From Polytrichum commune (lineage: Eukaryota > Streptophyta > Polytrichopsida > Polytrichales > Polytrichaceae), in assembly GCA_950295325.1 (NCBI GenBank), contig OX485803.1:39261554-39325553 (forward strand): 64,000 nt of DNA, in the 5' to 3' direction. Position numbers and translations under genes: made by a program. The first letter of the stretch is position 1; each line of letters starts with the position of its first letter. Shown one piece after another: positions 24,371 to 35,935 of the stretch. The notes below the pieces were generated by a model, which saw nothing but the letters and a program-made list of their open reading frames with translations, was not told where the DNA came from and ran no database searches.

Positions 24371-24815
24371 CTGTGACCATGAAATTGTGAGAGAGCCCCA
24401 AAAATATTGTCCAAAGGCCATCCCAACACACCTCCAAAACCATGTAGTGTGGTCACGGATCCTCAAGTGTAGTGTGAAGTCATATGTGACCAAACCCTCA
24501 ACCAAATGCTATTTCAATGAATTTCTATTCACGTGGGTCCTCACACATGATAAAATAGAATAAACCAACGGTTGTGAGCATTCGGAGTGCCATGGTCTCC
24601 CAGTGGTTCTCTATTAGGCCTACCTCCAAGAGGTGGTTTTCCAAAATAGTCCCAATGACCATGAAACATGATCCATTCGATGCCATGTCCGAACCCATGT
24701 AGACTTTACATCCATCTCACACTCACATACTCCATTGATCCCTCAAGCATAGTGTGAAGCGACCTCGAACCGGCTCCACCTTTTCCACCAACGAGAGTGC
24801 TTGAAGTGGCCCTTA
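24371..24815 (-). mobile_element. MITE family 4, copy 1 (inverted relative to copy 2)
   Basis: It matches 29467-29985 in reverse orientation along most of its length: GTGACCATGAAATTGTGAG, CCTCAAGTGTAGTGTGAAG, CCCATGTAGACTTTACATCC, CGAGAGTGCTTGAAGTG and others. Similarity begins at GTGACCATGA and fades after GTGGCCCTTAG. No coding capacity. Confidence 0.75.
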
Positions 24816-24977
24816 GCGTAAAGCTAGAAAACAACAAACCAACATACAACTCGTCCACACCTAAGCTACCACCACCAAATCCTACGTGGCACATGACGTG
24901 TCACGTGGTGTGCCCGGACCTTTCGTTGGGTGCGATGTATGCTCGTACACTTATTTGGTCCTACCTCACACCCTATG

Positions 24978-25011
<34 letters not shown>

Positions 25012-26557
25012 GTGTTTTACGGTGGGAGTGAAATTGACTCATTCTCTGGCAGCTAGCAGGTGGGTGGGCTTCCTTCCCTTCCTTTCTATCCGGTCTGCGC
25101 CTCCCTTGTGGGAATTTAAAAGGGGCATGAAGGCTGGCCAGGCATTCCAACGATTGCACATGTGTGTGTGTGTGTGAAACACTTAGCTTTTGTCAACATT
25201 GTTGAGGCTTGATGGGGCACCTGAAAGAGAGAGAGAGGGAGAGGGAGAGGGAGGAAGAGTGAAAGAGGGGGGTTAGGATATATAGCTAGGTACGACTACT
25301 GTCCTGTGAGGAGCTAGGTGTACTCGGTGGAGTGGTAAAAACTAACAGCCTGAACCAAATGCTATCTATCCACACTGCCAACGAAGTGACTTTTTCCGCT
25401 TCTTCGTAATAAATAGTATATTATAGTATATAGAAGGATGTATGTGTGCGCGCGCGTGTGTGTGTGTTGTGAGTATAATAAACTAGGCCTGGGTTGACCA
25501 CGAGCGATGGGCTGGTTGGACGGACATCCATCCGTCCGTCCGTCTGTTTGTCCGTCCATCCATGCCCGGGCCTTGAAGCTGATGCATTATTTGCGGTCTT
25601 ACAGAACGGGATAGTCTCTGGCTGACAAGTCGCCACATGACCAAGGTGGTCTAAATAATACGCATCAGCTGATCATGTAAAGCAGGTGAGTGGGGGTGTG
25701 ATTTTGAGGATGCATGCCTAACTCCACACTGGCTACCTTACTTACACGAGTAGCTTTATGAGTTGATTGCTCATGTGGTGTGTGTGTGTGTGTTTGTGTC
25801 TCTGATGATAAGAACCAAATGGATATGGGATTCATGGTGAAATCTTCCATTATTGTGAAGGTGAAAATGTGTCATTTGATTGTTTAAATCCGAGAAACGA
25901 AACGGTTCATTTTTAGATGATTCGACTTTGAAAATGACATTAGAGATCTTGCGTTTATTCGGAGGGATTCCAGTTGGGATGAGAATGGTCTTCAACATGT
26001 TGGGAACATGCCCCTTCATCCAATTCACACGTACGCCACAAACCTCGAGTTTGTAAGAATCAATTGATGTTGTGCATGAATCCATGTTCACGCCGGTATT
26101 TAAGATACGGGCGTAATTTTTCTTTTCTTTTCTTTCGATCGGTCTGTCAGTTAGGATATGTATGCGTGTTTTAAATACCAGACCCGATTGATATCACATG
26201 GCTAAAAGATGTGCGGTGTCTCCATAAACTCGACCATGGAGGAGGTGACAACAAGAAGTTACAATAAATATGATAGCTCTTGCTATTTGAAATTATGCAA
26301 CGCCATAATTGTTTACCGTGCATCTCATTGTTTAACCGACAAAAAAGGTCGAATTAGTTGTTTGGACATTATAGAACATGAACATATTTATTTCATAAAT
26401 AATCGCATCGATCGTAAAGAGTTATAGGAATGTGTAACTCTGAATAATTGGTGACACATTCAGTGAGGTCTATAACCTACAAGTTGTTATTTTGAAGAAG
26501 AAAAATACAACCCCATAAATGACATAAAGGACCCCGGAATAAGTCTAGTGAGATCTG
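24816..26557. other. Microsatellite-rich stretch, no gene
   Basis: Contains (TATG)n at about 24976-25011, (TG)n at about 25158-25177, GA-rich repeats at about 25223-25253, a (TG)/(CG) mix at about 25441-25467, a CCGTCCGT run at about 25529-25545 and (TG)n at about 25777-25792. No coding sequence supported. Confidence 0.5.
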
Positions 26558-26942
26558 CACTAAATATGATATTTAGTGTCATAGGGTATTTTATGTCATT
26601 ATGGTAGTTTTTTTGGATGACACTTCATGTGAATAAGTGGACAATTATACCGTCATGGATGTTGGATGAGAGTCCATCCATTGGCCAAAACCCCACCTTC
26701 TCTTTTCAGCGACGTGTAATGAAATATCGTCATGAATGATTGAAATTTGGATGAAGAATTACTTAGTAGGTGACAATATTTACAAAACTATAAATCTACA
26801 ATCCCCCCCCCCAAATTCACAAGGAATGACAAACAATGTTGGGTTAACGTTTAGTGTTGATAACAATATACCACAGTTTACAATTAGTATTGAGCAAAGA
26901 CGAATTAGAATTGGTGAACTACACTAAACATCATATTTAGTG
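26558..26942. mobile_element. MITE family 1, copy 2
   Basis: CACTAAATATGATATTTAGT at the left, AAACATCATATTTAGTG at the right. A TA flanks the right (26943-26944); the left has TG. The interior is collinear with the copy at 544-916 (ATCCATTGGCCAAAACCCCA, GTGTAATGAAATATCGTCAT). A poly-C run interrupts it at about 26804-26812. Confidence 0.75.
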
Positions 26943-27408
26943 TAGTTGGACCATGTAAAGGGCTTGTTTTCACCGGAGCCCCTTCATCCTACGATCATGG
27001 GCGAGCTTACATAGATACCGTATCACATCCTTCATCAACACCATTAGTCGTGATACCCACTTGATATTTGCACATAAACCATTGCAGAATTCCATGGCAT
27101 CACTTTCTATATCCTTGACCATTTTACAAAATGCATTTAATACTGTGCCAAGCAAGGTATCCAGTCCCAAGTCCCTCTTTCAACGCCCCGCCCCCACTTG
27201 TACTTGGAAAAATAAATCATTTTAATTTATAAAAAAATGGAATAAATAAACACCCGCACAACACAACACTGGTGAGAATCAGAAGATTTCTCTTCTCAAC
27301 ACAAGACAGCGATCATGGCACGTGGATTCATGGAGCTTAGCATCATGGTGGTTGTTAAGTCGGTCTATTGCCACACACCCAAAAAACAAAAACAAAAAGG
27401 GCTCATTG

Positions 27409-27450
<42 letters not shown>

Positions 27451-27664
27451 TCTCTCTCTCTCTCTCCCTCTCTCTCTTTTGCCAAGGACATGGTCTGAAT
27501 TTTCTTGGGTCGCAATGGAGTGGGGTTAGGGTTTGGACATACCAAGTCGTCCCCGAATACATGAGGTCACCAGATCACCAATTGTATATCATTTCCTATG
27601 TGTTATTCTCGGCAAACTTGTATTCATAATTTTGGCGCAGACTTACATGCACCTGGAAGTGGAC
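26943..27664. repeat. Intervening stretch with a long CT microsatellite
   Basis: (CT)n with a few CCCT interruptions at about 27411-27478. The short minus-strand frame at 27170-26970 (with KDVIRYLCKLAHDRRMKGLR) shares its neighbourhood, GAGCCCCTTCATCC, with 61081-61095, suggesting a common unknown repeat. No gene called. Confidence 0.6.
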
Positions 27665-27672
27665 CTCGGAAG

Positions 27673-29225
27673 CAGTGTTCAAGATTGAAGTCTTCAATGC
27701 CCTTCAAACGCGATTTGGCCCTTCAAAATATACCTCTCTCAAAACAGCCCTTCAAAATGCAACCCCAAACTCAAAATGAAAACTTCACTTGACGTCCTCA
27801 AAATTTTTACACCCGTCAACACTGTAGCGCTACAGTGACGAGGAGGTCGCTACAGTGACAACCTCAACACCTAGCAAATGATTCATTCAACATCGATCTG
27901 ACTTGGAATTCAACTTTTTAGGTCTTGCAAAAGATTGGAATCCAACCCTTTCTTTGGTAAGCATTGAGTCAGTGTTGTAGTGTGATGTGATTCAATCAAT
28001 GTGAAATCAGTGCTGATTTGGGTGAGATGGTTATCCCGTGGCTTGGTCATGGAGAGATTGGTATTTTGTATGCCTGCAATTTTAGAAATTTGGGAGGTTG
28101 AAGAACCCACATGGTACAAGGATCTAACTTCTCTTCAGTTCCAATTTTTCATTCACATGCTAGCTGATATATTATCAGAGTTGAATAAGGTCAATCACAA
28201 GTTTCAGTTTGATCTTGTAGATATCACTAGCATAGCTTCTACGATTGATGTAACAATCAGCTTGTTTCGTAGACACTATCTGGGTGTAAGTTTTGGCCTG
28301 ACAACCAAACACCTAGGAAAGTTTCTCCGCGAGGTGGTACCCAATGGGCAGATATTGTATGTTGATAGTTTTGGGTGTGAAAAAATGCATATCTTGCATT
28401 ATGATTCCATGCCCGAGTGTGACGTAGGAGGCTCATTGGAGGCATGTATCATGTTGGGGAGGCAGTATGTGTAGAAGATCATCGATTCACTCAATGATCG
28501 ATTTCCTGACCTGTCCATTTTCAATGCGGCCCGGCTTTTTAGCCCGAAGCACTATCCCGTAGATGAATTGGACAGAGGGACATTAACGGAACAATGGTTG
28601 AACCGGTTGGTGACACATTTCCGTTGGAGCGATGACCTTGTTAATCAATGCAATGCGGAATTGCTAGAATTCGTGGAGATGTTATGTTCCGTTTGTGAAC
28701 GCCGAAGTATGCAAGAAGCTTGGGTTTTTTGTGGCAATGACCGGGAGTTCATGATTAATTGGCCAACTATGATGTCGCTATGGCAAGCCATACTTGTGAT
28801 CCCAACTAGCACTGCTGTTTGTGAGCGTGGTTTTTCAAAGCAAAATTGGGTTAAGAGTGAAAGGAGAACTAGACTCAACCTTGACACACTAGATGCTTTA
28901 ATGAGGGTTAGTCTAAATGGGTTAGGAGTTGAATTCATGGATTGGGATAGTATTTTTGAATCTTGGAAAATTGGCACAAGAACCAACAAGCGTAGGGCAT
29001 TATCACTAGAAGAGGTGGAGTTAGATGGTTGATTCTTAATTCTTCACATTGTATTGGAAGCATGCACCATATAAATCATGCATAAGTTTAATATGAGTTT
29101 TTTATATTTTATTTCTATATTACTGAATTGACGTCTTGAATTTGAACTAGCCCTTCAACCGAAGGGCTCAAATTTTAGAGCCCTTCAAAATGAAACTCAT
29201 ATGAGGGCTTCAATCTTGAACACTG
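27673..29225 (+). mobile_element. hAT transposon with perfect 8-bp target-site duplication
   Basis: The left end is CAGTGTTCAAGATTGAAG (27673-27690) and the right end is CTTCAATCTTGAACACTG (29208-29225), perfect 18-bp inverted repeats. CTCGGAAG occurs on each side (27665-27672, 29226-29233), the 8-bp duplication typical of hAT elements. The 1553 bp contain subterminal CCCTTCAAAA repeats at both ends, an 18-bp perfect palindrome at 27820-27837 (CACTGTAGCGCTACAGTG), and the C-terminal half of a hAT transposase. The exact TIRs and duplication indicate a fairly recent insertion. Confidence 0.93.
28001..29032 (+). pseudogene. hAT transposase, C-terminal half with one internal stop
   Basis: A single frame of about 344 codons is interrupted only by a TAG at 28472-28474, after ACIMLGRQYV. 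The first Met here is not a proven start: the N-terminal zinc finger and the first part of the RNase H-like fold are missing. Seen: an internal region with LADILSELNKVNHKFQFDLV, FPDLSIFNAARLFSPKHYP (residues about 166-184), and the hAT dimerisation motif at about 258-308 (LWQAILVIPTSTAVCERGFS, then KSERRTRLNLDTLDALM). Family knowledge: this C-terminal domain mediates dimerisation and completes the catalytic fold. Inference: no autonomous activity. Confidence 0.88.
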
Positions 29226-29466
29226 CTCGGAAGGGCCAAGGGCCATGTGTTTCAAGATATGCAGTTTTTGGAATGCAGCACAACATGGGTGTTTTAAAAA
29301 ACTGGTTATTGTTGTTGTTGCCAAATTTGTCATGTTGAGATTGTCTAAGTTGTAAGCTAGCCCATGGATGGCTTGTGTTCTTTACCGGAGGGCCGGTGGA
29401 CCAGCAAGAGTTTCTCACCCCAATCGAACATATGGATGCCAAAGTAGATTTGTGATACTCCTCATT

Positions 29467-29985
29467 AGGGCCACTTCGCACACGAGGCTGAGAGCCCGTG
29501 ACCGTGACCATTACACTTCAAGCACTCTCATTGGTGGAAGAGGTAGAGGCGGTCCAAGTTCGCGGCACACTACGCTTGAGGGACCAACGGAGTGTATAAG
29601 TGAATGCAAGATGGATGTAAAGTCTACATGGATTCTTACATGACATCGAACGGATCATGTTTCATGGTCACTTGGACTATTTTCAAAACATTAGCTCTTA
29701 GAGGGAGGCTTAACACAAAACCGGGTGACCATGGCATTCCGAACGCTCGCGACCGTTGGTTTATTCTATTTTATCCTATGTGGAGACCATGCGTGAATAG
29801 AAATTCGTTGAAGTAAGTAGCATTTAGTTGAAGGCCCGGTCACATATGGCTTCACACTACACTTGAGGATCCATGACCACACTACATGATTTCAAAAGTG
29901 TCTTGGGACGGCCTTTGGACACCTATCTTTCGGACTCTCACAATCTCATGGTCACGGCTCTTGGCTCGTGTGTGAAAGTGGCCCT
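29467..29985 (+). mobile_element. MITE family 4, copy 2 (Mutator-like)
   Basis: The left end AGGGCCACTTCGCACACGAG and the right end, read inward, AGGGCCACTTTCACACACGA form terminal inverted repeats of about 45 bp that continue with GAGAGCC(C)GTGACC. The interior is shared, inverted, with 24371-24815. The left terminal repeat also appears alone at 62875-62999. Size and ends suggest a Mutator-type MITE, but I could not read a clean 9-bp duplication (TCCTCATT left, TAGTCCAAG right). Confidence 0.7.
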
Positions 29986-30486
29986 TAGTCCAAGTTCAAG
30001 TGTCCAAAACATTAAAACTTTCAACGGGATTGTTTCAGTCAGTGCCAACATTGCTGTACTCAGGTCCACCATAGTACCTTTTACCACTTCGACACTAATG
30101 AAACTATTTGTAGTAAAACCAACATTTGGGGATGTTCAAATTTTAAGATATAAAAAAATTAATATGGAGAAATGATTTCCCCCCTTTAAATCTGGGATGG
30201 CCTAATCTAAAACAGACATTATAATAACTGTTTGCCTATAAATAACCAAAGTTGTAAAGGTACTATGGTAGAATACATGGGTACCATTCCTCACTCAAAA
30301 GTTTTCACCTTTTTGCCAAATCTGCACTTAAAGGGAATGCATTGAAACTCAAAGAGTTGTGTGTAGGGTCAAGTAAGTATGGCGGTTTGCTAATGTACCC
30401 CGCCTAGTAGTCTAAGTACTTAGCTACACCTTTGCAAAAATTTGTGACACCTAGCATGGAGAGGTTGAAAACGCCTAGAAACATTG
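29986..30486. other. Stretch with no recognised gene
   Basis: Only short frames; nothing supported. Confidence 0.4.
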
Positions 30487-30488
30487 TA

Positions 30489-32435
30489 CAGTCTAATCCG
30501 GATTATATGACATATTTTCCCGTTTGACCCAACTTTCTACACTTAATTGACCTCAATATTACAACTATGACGTTCGTAATATTACATTTTTTAGGCTTGA
30601 TTTATCATATAGTAGAGGTGATTAATGTGCACATGCAGTGGGACCCATAGTGGGGCTCGTTGTTTAAAATCTTGGTTTCATAACAAACGTTGCACTTTTG
30701 AGTCATAGGGTTTGGGTGAAGGTTGAAGGGTTTAGGGAATTGTTGAATATGTTGACTGGAATTGTTGATTTCTCTTCTTGATTCGAATTTTTTCCTCACA
30801 CCTGAATCTCGCATCTCTTTGGATTGGAAACTTTAGTCTTTGCTGACTTATAATTTTGGATTTGTCAACGCCACTCTTCAATTTCTTGGGCTCCAGAGGT
30901 GTTGGCAATCTTGAGTGGTGGATGCTCTTCATTTTGGGTATAATTCTAACAATTTCAATGTTGATGACCATGTCTACACACAAACAACTTGTGCACAATT
31001 TGGTAAGCACTAACCTTCTCCGCATTGGTTATGGCACCGGAAGATGTTTACAATGTGGATGAGACTCGTTTATTTTATCAAACCCAATCAAACAAGACAC
31101 TAGCACAAGGAAAACTTCGTGGCCGCAAATTTTCATAAAGACCGTCTCACTCTTGCTCTTGTTGTAAATACAACGTGCATGGACAAGTTGAAACTTGTGA
31201 TTATTTACGATTCTCGATGCCCAAGAAAGATGGTTGCCAATAGATTATGTGTGGTGGTTTGCAAACCAACCGCCTTTGATGACATCATGTGTATTTGAGA
31301 GTTGGATGATGAGCCTTGATGTACATTTCAAATCTCAAGAGCGGAAGGTACTTTCAACTATGGACAATTATTCTACACATTCCCTAAGCATGTTGGTAGG
31401 GGTGATCATCTCATTTTTCAACCTTGCAGTTGAGCAATATTGCTATTGCTTTCTTATCACCTGATGTTACAAGTGTGGTACAAGCCTTGGACTAGGGAAT
31501 AATTGCTTCATTTAGTTCAATATAAGAAGAGGCTTATGGATTGGGTTCTCTCTCGGCTTGATTATTCTACTACTCGTCATGACTTGAGGAAAACAAATGC
31601 CTAATGTAATGCAAGATGTTATGTAGTGCTCTTGAATGTGGAGAGAGATGAATCCCCGAACCCTATGAAACGAATGGAGATGTCCAAGATTTTACTTGCA
31701 GACTGGAGTGCCAATTTTGCCATGGATGATGAATGTGAGAAATCAAGAATGAAAGAAGTAGCAAATGAATTGGCAAGTCCTCTTTCCTCTTTGAATCTTG
31801 GAAATGAAGAAATGCCTATTGAAGAATATGTGCAATTGGTAGGAGAATGAATTGTTGATGCACAATACAACAAGGTTGAGTTGGTGGCTTTGGCATGGGG
31901 TAAAGAAATCCATTCAGGTTTGGAGTTGAATGAAAAGCCAATGGAGGGGAATGATGTGGATGACCAACCAACACCAATAGTCAAGCTCGCTCAAGCCCAT
32001 GAATATGCCCGGTTACTATTAGATTTAATTTTGTAGTGGAGAGCCCTTTGAAGTTTTCAATTGTAGATGTGACGAACGTGTAATCTTTAATGGATGATTG
32101 AACAAGATGTCAGTTTCCAACATCAACAAACATTCACCAAAGACAACATCTTCTTACTTTCGCAGTGTGATACATGGTGAAGACATCATCATGGGATTTT
32201 TTATGTTGTTTTTACTCCACACTACATGACATTGTGAGCATAATTATTCAATCAAAAACCATTCTTTCATACGTATGTATCTTCATCATGTATACAAACA
32301 TTCATTTCGCATTAAATTAGGCCATTTTCTTGAAAAACCTCAACAATGCGGCATTTGAGGCCAAAAAGTCACACTATGCAAAATACGACACTTTCTTACG
32401 CAACCAAATGTGTCATATTAAAAAGGGAAGAACCA
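30489..32435 (+). mobile_element. Pogo/Tigger DNA transposon (Tigger B1)
   Basis: The left end CAGTCTAATCCGGATTATAT and the right end, read inward, TGGTTCTTCCCTTTTTAATA are diverged inverted repeats, flanked by TA on both sides (30487-30488, 32436-32437). The element is collinear with 36311-37713 over its left 0.75 kb (CTATGACGTTCGTAATAT, GTGGGACCCA, GAGGTGTTGGCA) and over its right end. 1947 bp with a broken transposase on the plus strand. Confidence 0.8.
31030..32200 (+). pseudogene. Tigger-type transposase pseudogene of B1
   Basis: Broken plus-strand frames give APEDVYNVDET (first Asp near 31058), a KTLAQGKLRGRK segment, DRLTLALVVNTTCMDKLKL, TMDNYSTHS (second Asp at 31363-31365), SPDVTSVVQALD (third Asp at 31490-31492, followed directly by a TAG), and a C-terminal part with WSANFAMDDECEKSRMKEVA (from about 31706), GNDVDDQPTPIVKL (about 31950) and NINKHSPKTTSSYFRSV (about 32122). 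All three catalytic Asp codons are present, but there are many stops and frameshifts. The C-terminal half matches the one in B2. Confidence 0.82.
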
Positions 32436-32437
32436 TA

Positions 32438-33108
32438 CACCCATTGGTTCTTACCTTTAGTCAAACTGACCCCTAATTTGGGACCGGACCCCATGATTTA
32501 CTCTAGTGGGACCCAAATGAAATGAAATAACAAAGCATATATAGAAGAAATTTGGGAAGAGAGCGGCAAGTGTGGGGGCAAAGCCCATTTTTTTTTCCTA
32601 TTACACTCCCCTTCCTTTGTGGTAGGTGTTGTGAAATCCACTACACCCCAATCACCAAACCGCATGTCGTACGGCGCTCAAGTTACACAACACTATGTAG
32701 TGAATAATTTGTTCCATGTTGTACAATAATAAAGCGCATTTGGCCACCCGCCTACACCTAAGATCCTTTCCGAATAAAATTGCATGGCCCACCTACTAAC
32801 GTAGGCTCTAGACCTAATCCCCTTTTTTGTCCCGTAGGCGACTTACAAGCGAGACTACTAGACCGACGGACGGCCGGGCCCTTATCCACATCGCCACGAC
32901 ACAATAATGTTTCCCCTCTTTCGCTCTTTCTCTCACTTTCCCCTTCTCCTTTACTTCCCGAGGGCCACTCGGGCGGGCGGCCGATCAAAGAGCCTCTTCT
33001 TCACTTCACTTCACTCCGCTCCCGCCGTAAGTAAAGAACCTCGTTGTCGTTCTTCGATTGAGCGCGAGCTTCTAATCTCACTACTTGGAAGGGAAAGCTA
33101 GCTAGCTA
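32438..33108. other. Stretch with no recognised gene
   Basis: GC-richer patch at about 32.75-33.05 kb with overlapping short frames on both strands (Ser/Leu/Pro-rich on plus, Arg/Gly/Glu-rich on minus). These are not gene-like. Confidence 0.4.
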
Positions 33109-33445
33109 CACAAAATATGATATTTAGTGTTAGATACACTAAATACGAACACTACACTAAATATCACTAACCCTATGAAAGTAAGTAACATTAAATGTAA
33201 ACTCAAACACTAAATATCATCTATGGTAATATGTGAAAATTACATGCACGAATTTAGTGTTTAGTAGGAAAGAGGTGGCAACAAGGAAGGCGATTGACTG
33301 TTTCTAAGAAAGAGGTGGCACCAAGGAAAGCGGCGACGGTGCATTTTTGTCTAACACTAATTATCAAAGAATTGAAAATTAGTGTTGAACATAATAGGGT
33401 GGTAAAACACTAAACCTAATCAAACACTAAATATCATATTTGGTG
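33109..33445. mobile_element. MITE with family 1 ends but a different interior
   Basis: The ends are CACAAAATATGATATTTAGT and AAATATCATATTTGGTG, flanked by TA (33107-33108, 33446-33447) and then by AGC/GCT, extending the symmetry. The terminal hairpin is kept, but the interior (two GAAAGAGGTGGCA(A/C)CAAGGA segments at about 33269 and 33309, and additional CACTAAATATCA segments) is unrelated to the copies at 544, 26558, 38263 and 58233. Confidence 0.65.
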
Positions 33446-33681
33446 TAGCTATGATCGATAATTTCATTGGAGTTCGCTTCCCATGCGAGGAGCAAGAGGA
33501 GCTTCATCAAAGTGACCGCAAAAGATGCGGAATGTGATGGGAATCAAGTGGATAATGTTGAATGGTATCCCCGAATTTGGGTTATGCCTAAACCCAAGGA
33601 GGGAGGGAGGCGGGCTTGACGAGGAACGTGGGAGACCAAACGGCCTAGATGCCCACGACCATTAAACTTTGTGATTATATA

Positions 33682-33897
33682 TCCACTAACTCGTTATCCT
33701 CCCAAGTAGTGTGTCTTTACTATTCAGAGTTACGCAGTGGTGTAACTATTGAATGAGAATGAGAATGTGATACTTTCCCAAGAATAGTCGTTCATGTTCT
33801 ATAAACTCAGAACAATATATTGAACTTTCGTACTCCCGAGGAAGATGTTTTGGCACTCTGATTAGTAACCCACACTAATTGGGGGTTAATCGGTGTA
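33682..33897. mobile_element. MITE family 2, diverged copy
   Basis: The left segment CCACTAACTCGTTATCCTCC then CTATTCAGAGTTAC, and the right inverse segment TAGTAACCCACACTAATTGG then GGTGTA, resemble family 2 ends at 62179, 62576 and 58149. Boundaries are approximate. Confidence 0.5.
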
Positions 33898-34535
33898 GAT
33901 CACATTCATCCCAGTCCACTTTACACTAACTTAAAGTGACCGATTCAATTACCCCGATGAGCTTGGGTTTTTGGGGGGGGGGGGGGGGGGTTTGGCCTTT
34001 TGTACATAAGTGGGGTCCATAGATTTGTGGTGTTGACGAGTACCTGTGATTTTCAGAGGTTGGAACACCTTGTCCAATACTTTAATACTGAAGCTCATTA
34101 CTAAAGTAAACGTTTGATTTAGTTTGGCTCACACTTTGATCATTAACCCACATTTAGTTGCCTTGCAATCACTGGGTGGCAATTAGAGAAGGTGGGGGAC
34201 ATGACGCTTGGTGTTATTTGAGGAGTCATAAAAACCACTCCAATTAACATGTCACATCAATTTCACTGCCATGCTAAATCGTATATTTAGGGTGTTTAAA
34301 GCAATTCACTTCTTTAAAAAAAAAAAAATAGCAAACATGGTTAAACATTCCAACATTGTCGAGACTCGCTCCTATAACTATACACGAATGACAAGAAACA
34401 AAGAAGCAACATAAGTAGAGTAGTTGTCGATGGGAGGAAAACAACGTATTCATGTGACGAAAGAAATTTCAGTTGTTAGCGAAATAATGTAGAATTGAGC
34501 ATTGTTGTTGGTACCAATGAGACTCACTCCAAGCC

Positions 34536-34990
34536 GCCCCATGCTAGATCAAATCTGCATTCGGCTACGCCCCATGCTAGATCAAATCTGCATTCGGCTA
34601 CGCCCCATGCTAGATCAAATCTGCATTCGGCTACGCCCCATGCTAGATCAAATCTGCATTCGGCTACGCCCCGCCCCTCCCACGCCTCCTTCACTGCCCG
34701 GTCTTCCTGCCCACACTTGTATGAAAACTCTTTCTCGTTGGGAACCAATGTGACAGTACCTGGTCACTTCAGCCATTAAGCTCCTTTGGCATGTGAAGGA
34801 GCTCCATCAATTAACTTGGGAATAATGAAAGCGATGTCAACTTGAACATTTGTAATTATAACCGACTATTGTCACATTGGTTCCCAATGAGGAAGAGTTC
34901 CCACGTAGGTGTAGGCAGAAAGGCCAGGCAGTGAAGGAGCCCTAAGAGGGGCAGGCCCCAACCGAACACACATGTGATCTAGCCCGGGGC
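34536..34990. mobile_element. Mutator-like MITE copy 2 with tandem repeats inside one arm
   Basis: Same family as 17418-17766. The right arm, read inward, starts GCCCCGGGCTAGATCACATG; the left starts GCCCCATGCTAGATCAAATC. The flanks CTCCAAGCC (34527-34535) and CTCCAAACC (34991-34999) match at 8 of 9 bases, consistent with a 9-bp duplication. The left arm contains a 33-bp unit (CCCCATGCTAGATCAAATCT plus GCATTCGGCTACG) repeated four times at about 34537-34668; the right arm has it once. The repeat produces open frames on both strands that are not genes. Confidence 0.85.
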
Positions 34991-35933
34991 CTCCAAACCA
35001 AGGATCCATGTCTTGGTTTGGAAATGGGTCCCACAAAAATCACTTACAACAGTAAACACATTCAACGAAATTATAGCAATATCTCTTTCATAGCCGATTT
35101 GATTGACGTCCCGAAGTTAGTATTAGAAACTCCAAATTAGTTCAAAAAAGGGACTCGATTGAAAAGCTTCAGCCACAAACACATGGAGGAGGAGGTACTT
35201 AATTAGTAGACCTCTTTACCTTGGTAATAAAGATGGATGTGGCCCGGCTTCAGTCAAAGACAAGAGACATCAAGCCCTGGCCCGCTTTCCAAGTGCGTGC
35301 CTTGCATGGTAGAAATGATAGAATATTCCACCAGTGCCAAGAAGCTCAGTGACTCACTTGTGGCTACAAAAGAGAATAAAGAAACAATGTGTGTAAGTGA
35401 TTAACGTAGTGTGGTGGGCAATAAGAAACACCCAAGCATGCAGTAGAGTAATAATGCCTTGTTGTTGTTTGAGAATATTCCCCGAGTTCCGGCGTTTGGG
35501 AACATTTACTGAGCGTTGTGGTTCCATCATGTGGGCCATGAGAATATAACCATGGGATGACTCACTATTCAGACCGAGCCCCTGGTATCCCATGGTTACA
35601 TTTGCAGGGTCCACAACGCGCACGCACAACATTGAGTAATGTTTTGTCAATGTGGCGCGTTGTTATGTTTATGATTATTGGGATTATTGATGTTCAGATG
35701 CGTCATGCTCCCTCCTGGGAGCGCCCCTGCTGCCCAATGTCAAGGAAGGTTTTTAGGCATAATTGGGTGAGATCCAAGTGTTCCAAATCCAACTATTGTA
35801 GTTGCATGCTCACATCTCTCAGTATTTTCCTTGATCATTTATATTCTTCAAATACATGTAAATGATCGGTAATTTCCCTGAAGTCTTCGGTTGTAACCGA
35901 TTACTTCTCAAACTCACTTGGTTCACATGTAAC
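34991..35933. other. Stretch with no recognised gene
   Basis: Segment 35210-35290 (CCTCTTTACCTTGGTAATAA, GGCCCGGCTTCAGTCAAAG) resembles one arm of MITE family 3, probably a fragment. Nothing coding supported. Confidence 0.4.
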
Positions 35934-35935
35934 TA

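Noticed and set aside
33967-33990. Poly-G runs here and at 6152, 38876, 41768 and 49056
   Set aside because: Simple homopolymers whose length may be uncertain; no feature assigned.
34537-34668. CRISPR-like array
   Set aside because: The 33-bp units are directly joined with no spacers, and the context is a plant transposon.
34495-34779. Repeat protein with four 11-residue units (also open on the minus strand)
   Set aside because: The 33-bp tandem repeat lies inside the terminal arm of a MITE; 33 being divisible by three keeps every frame open by chance.
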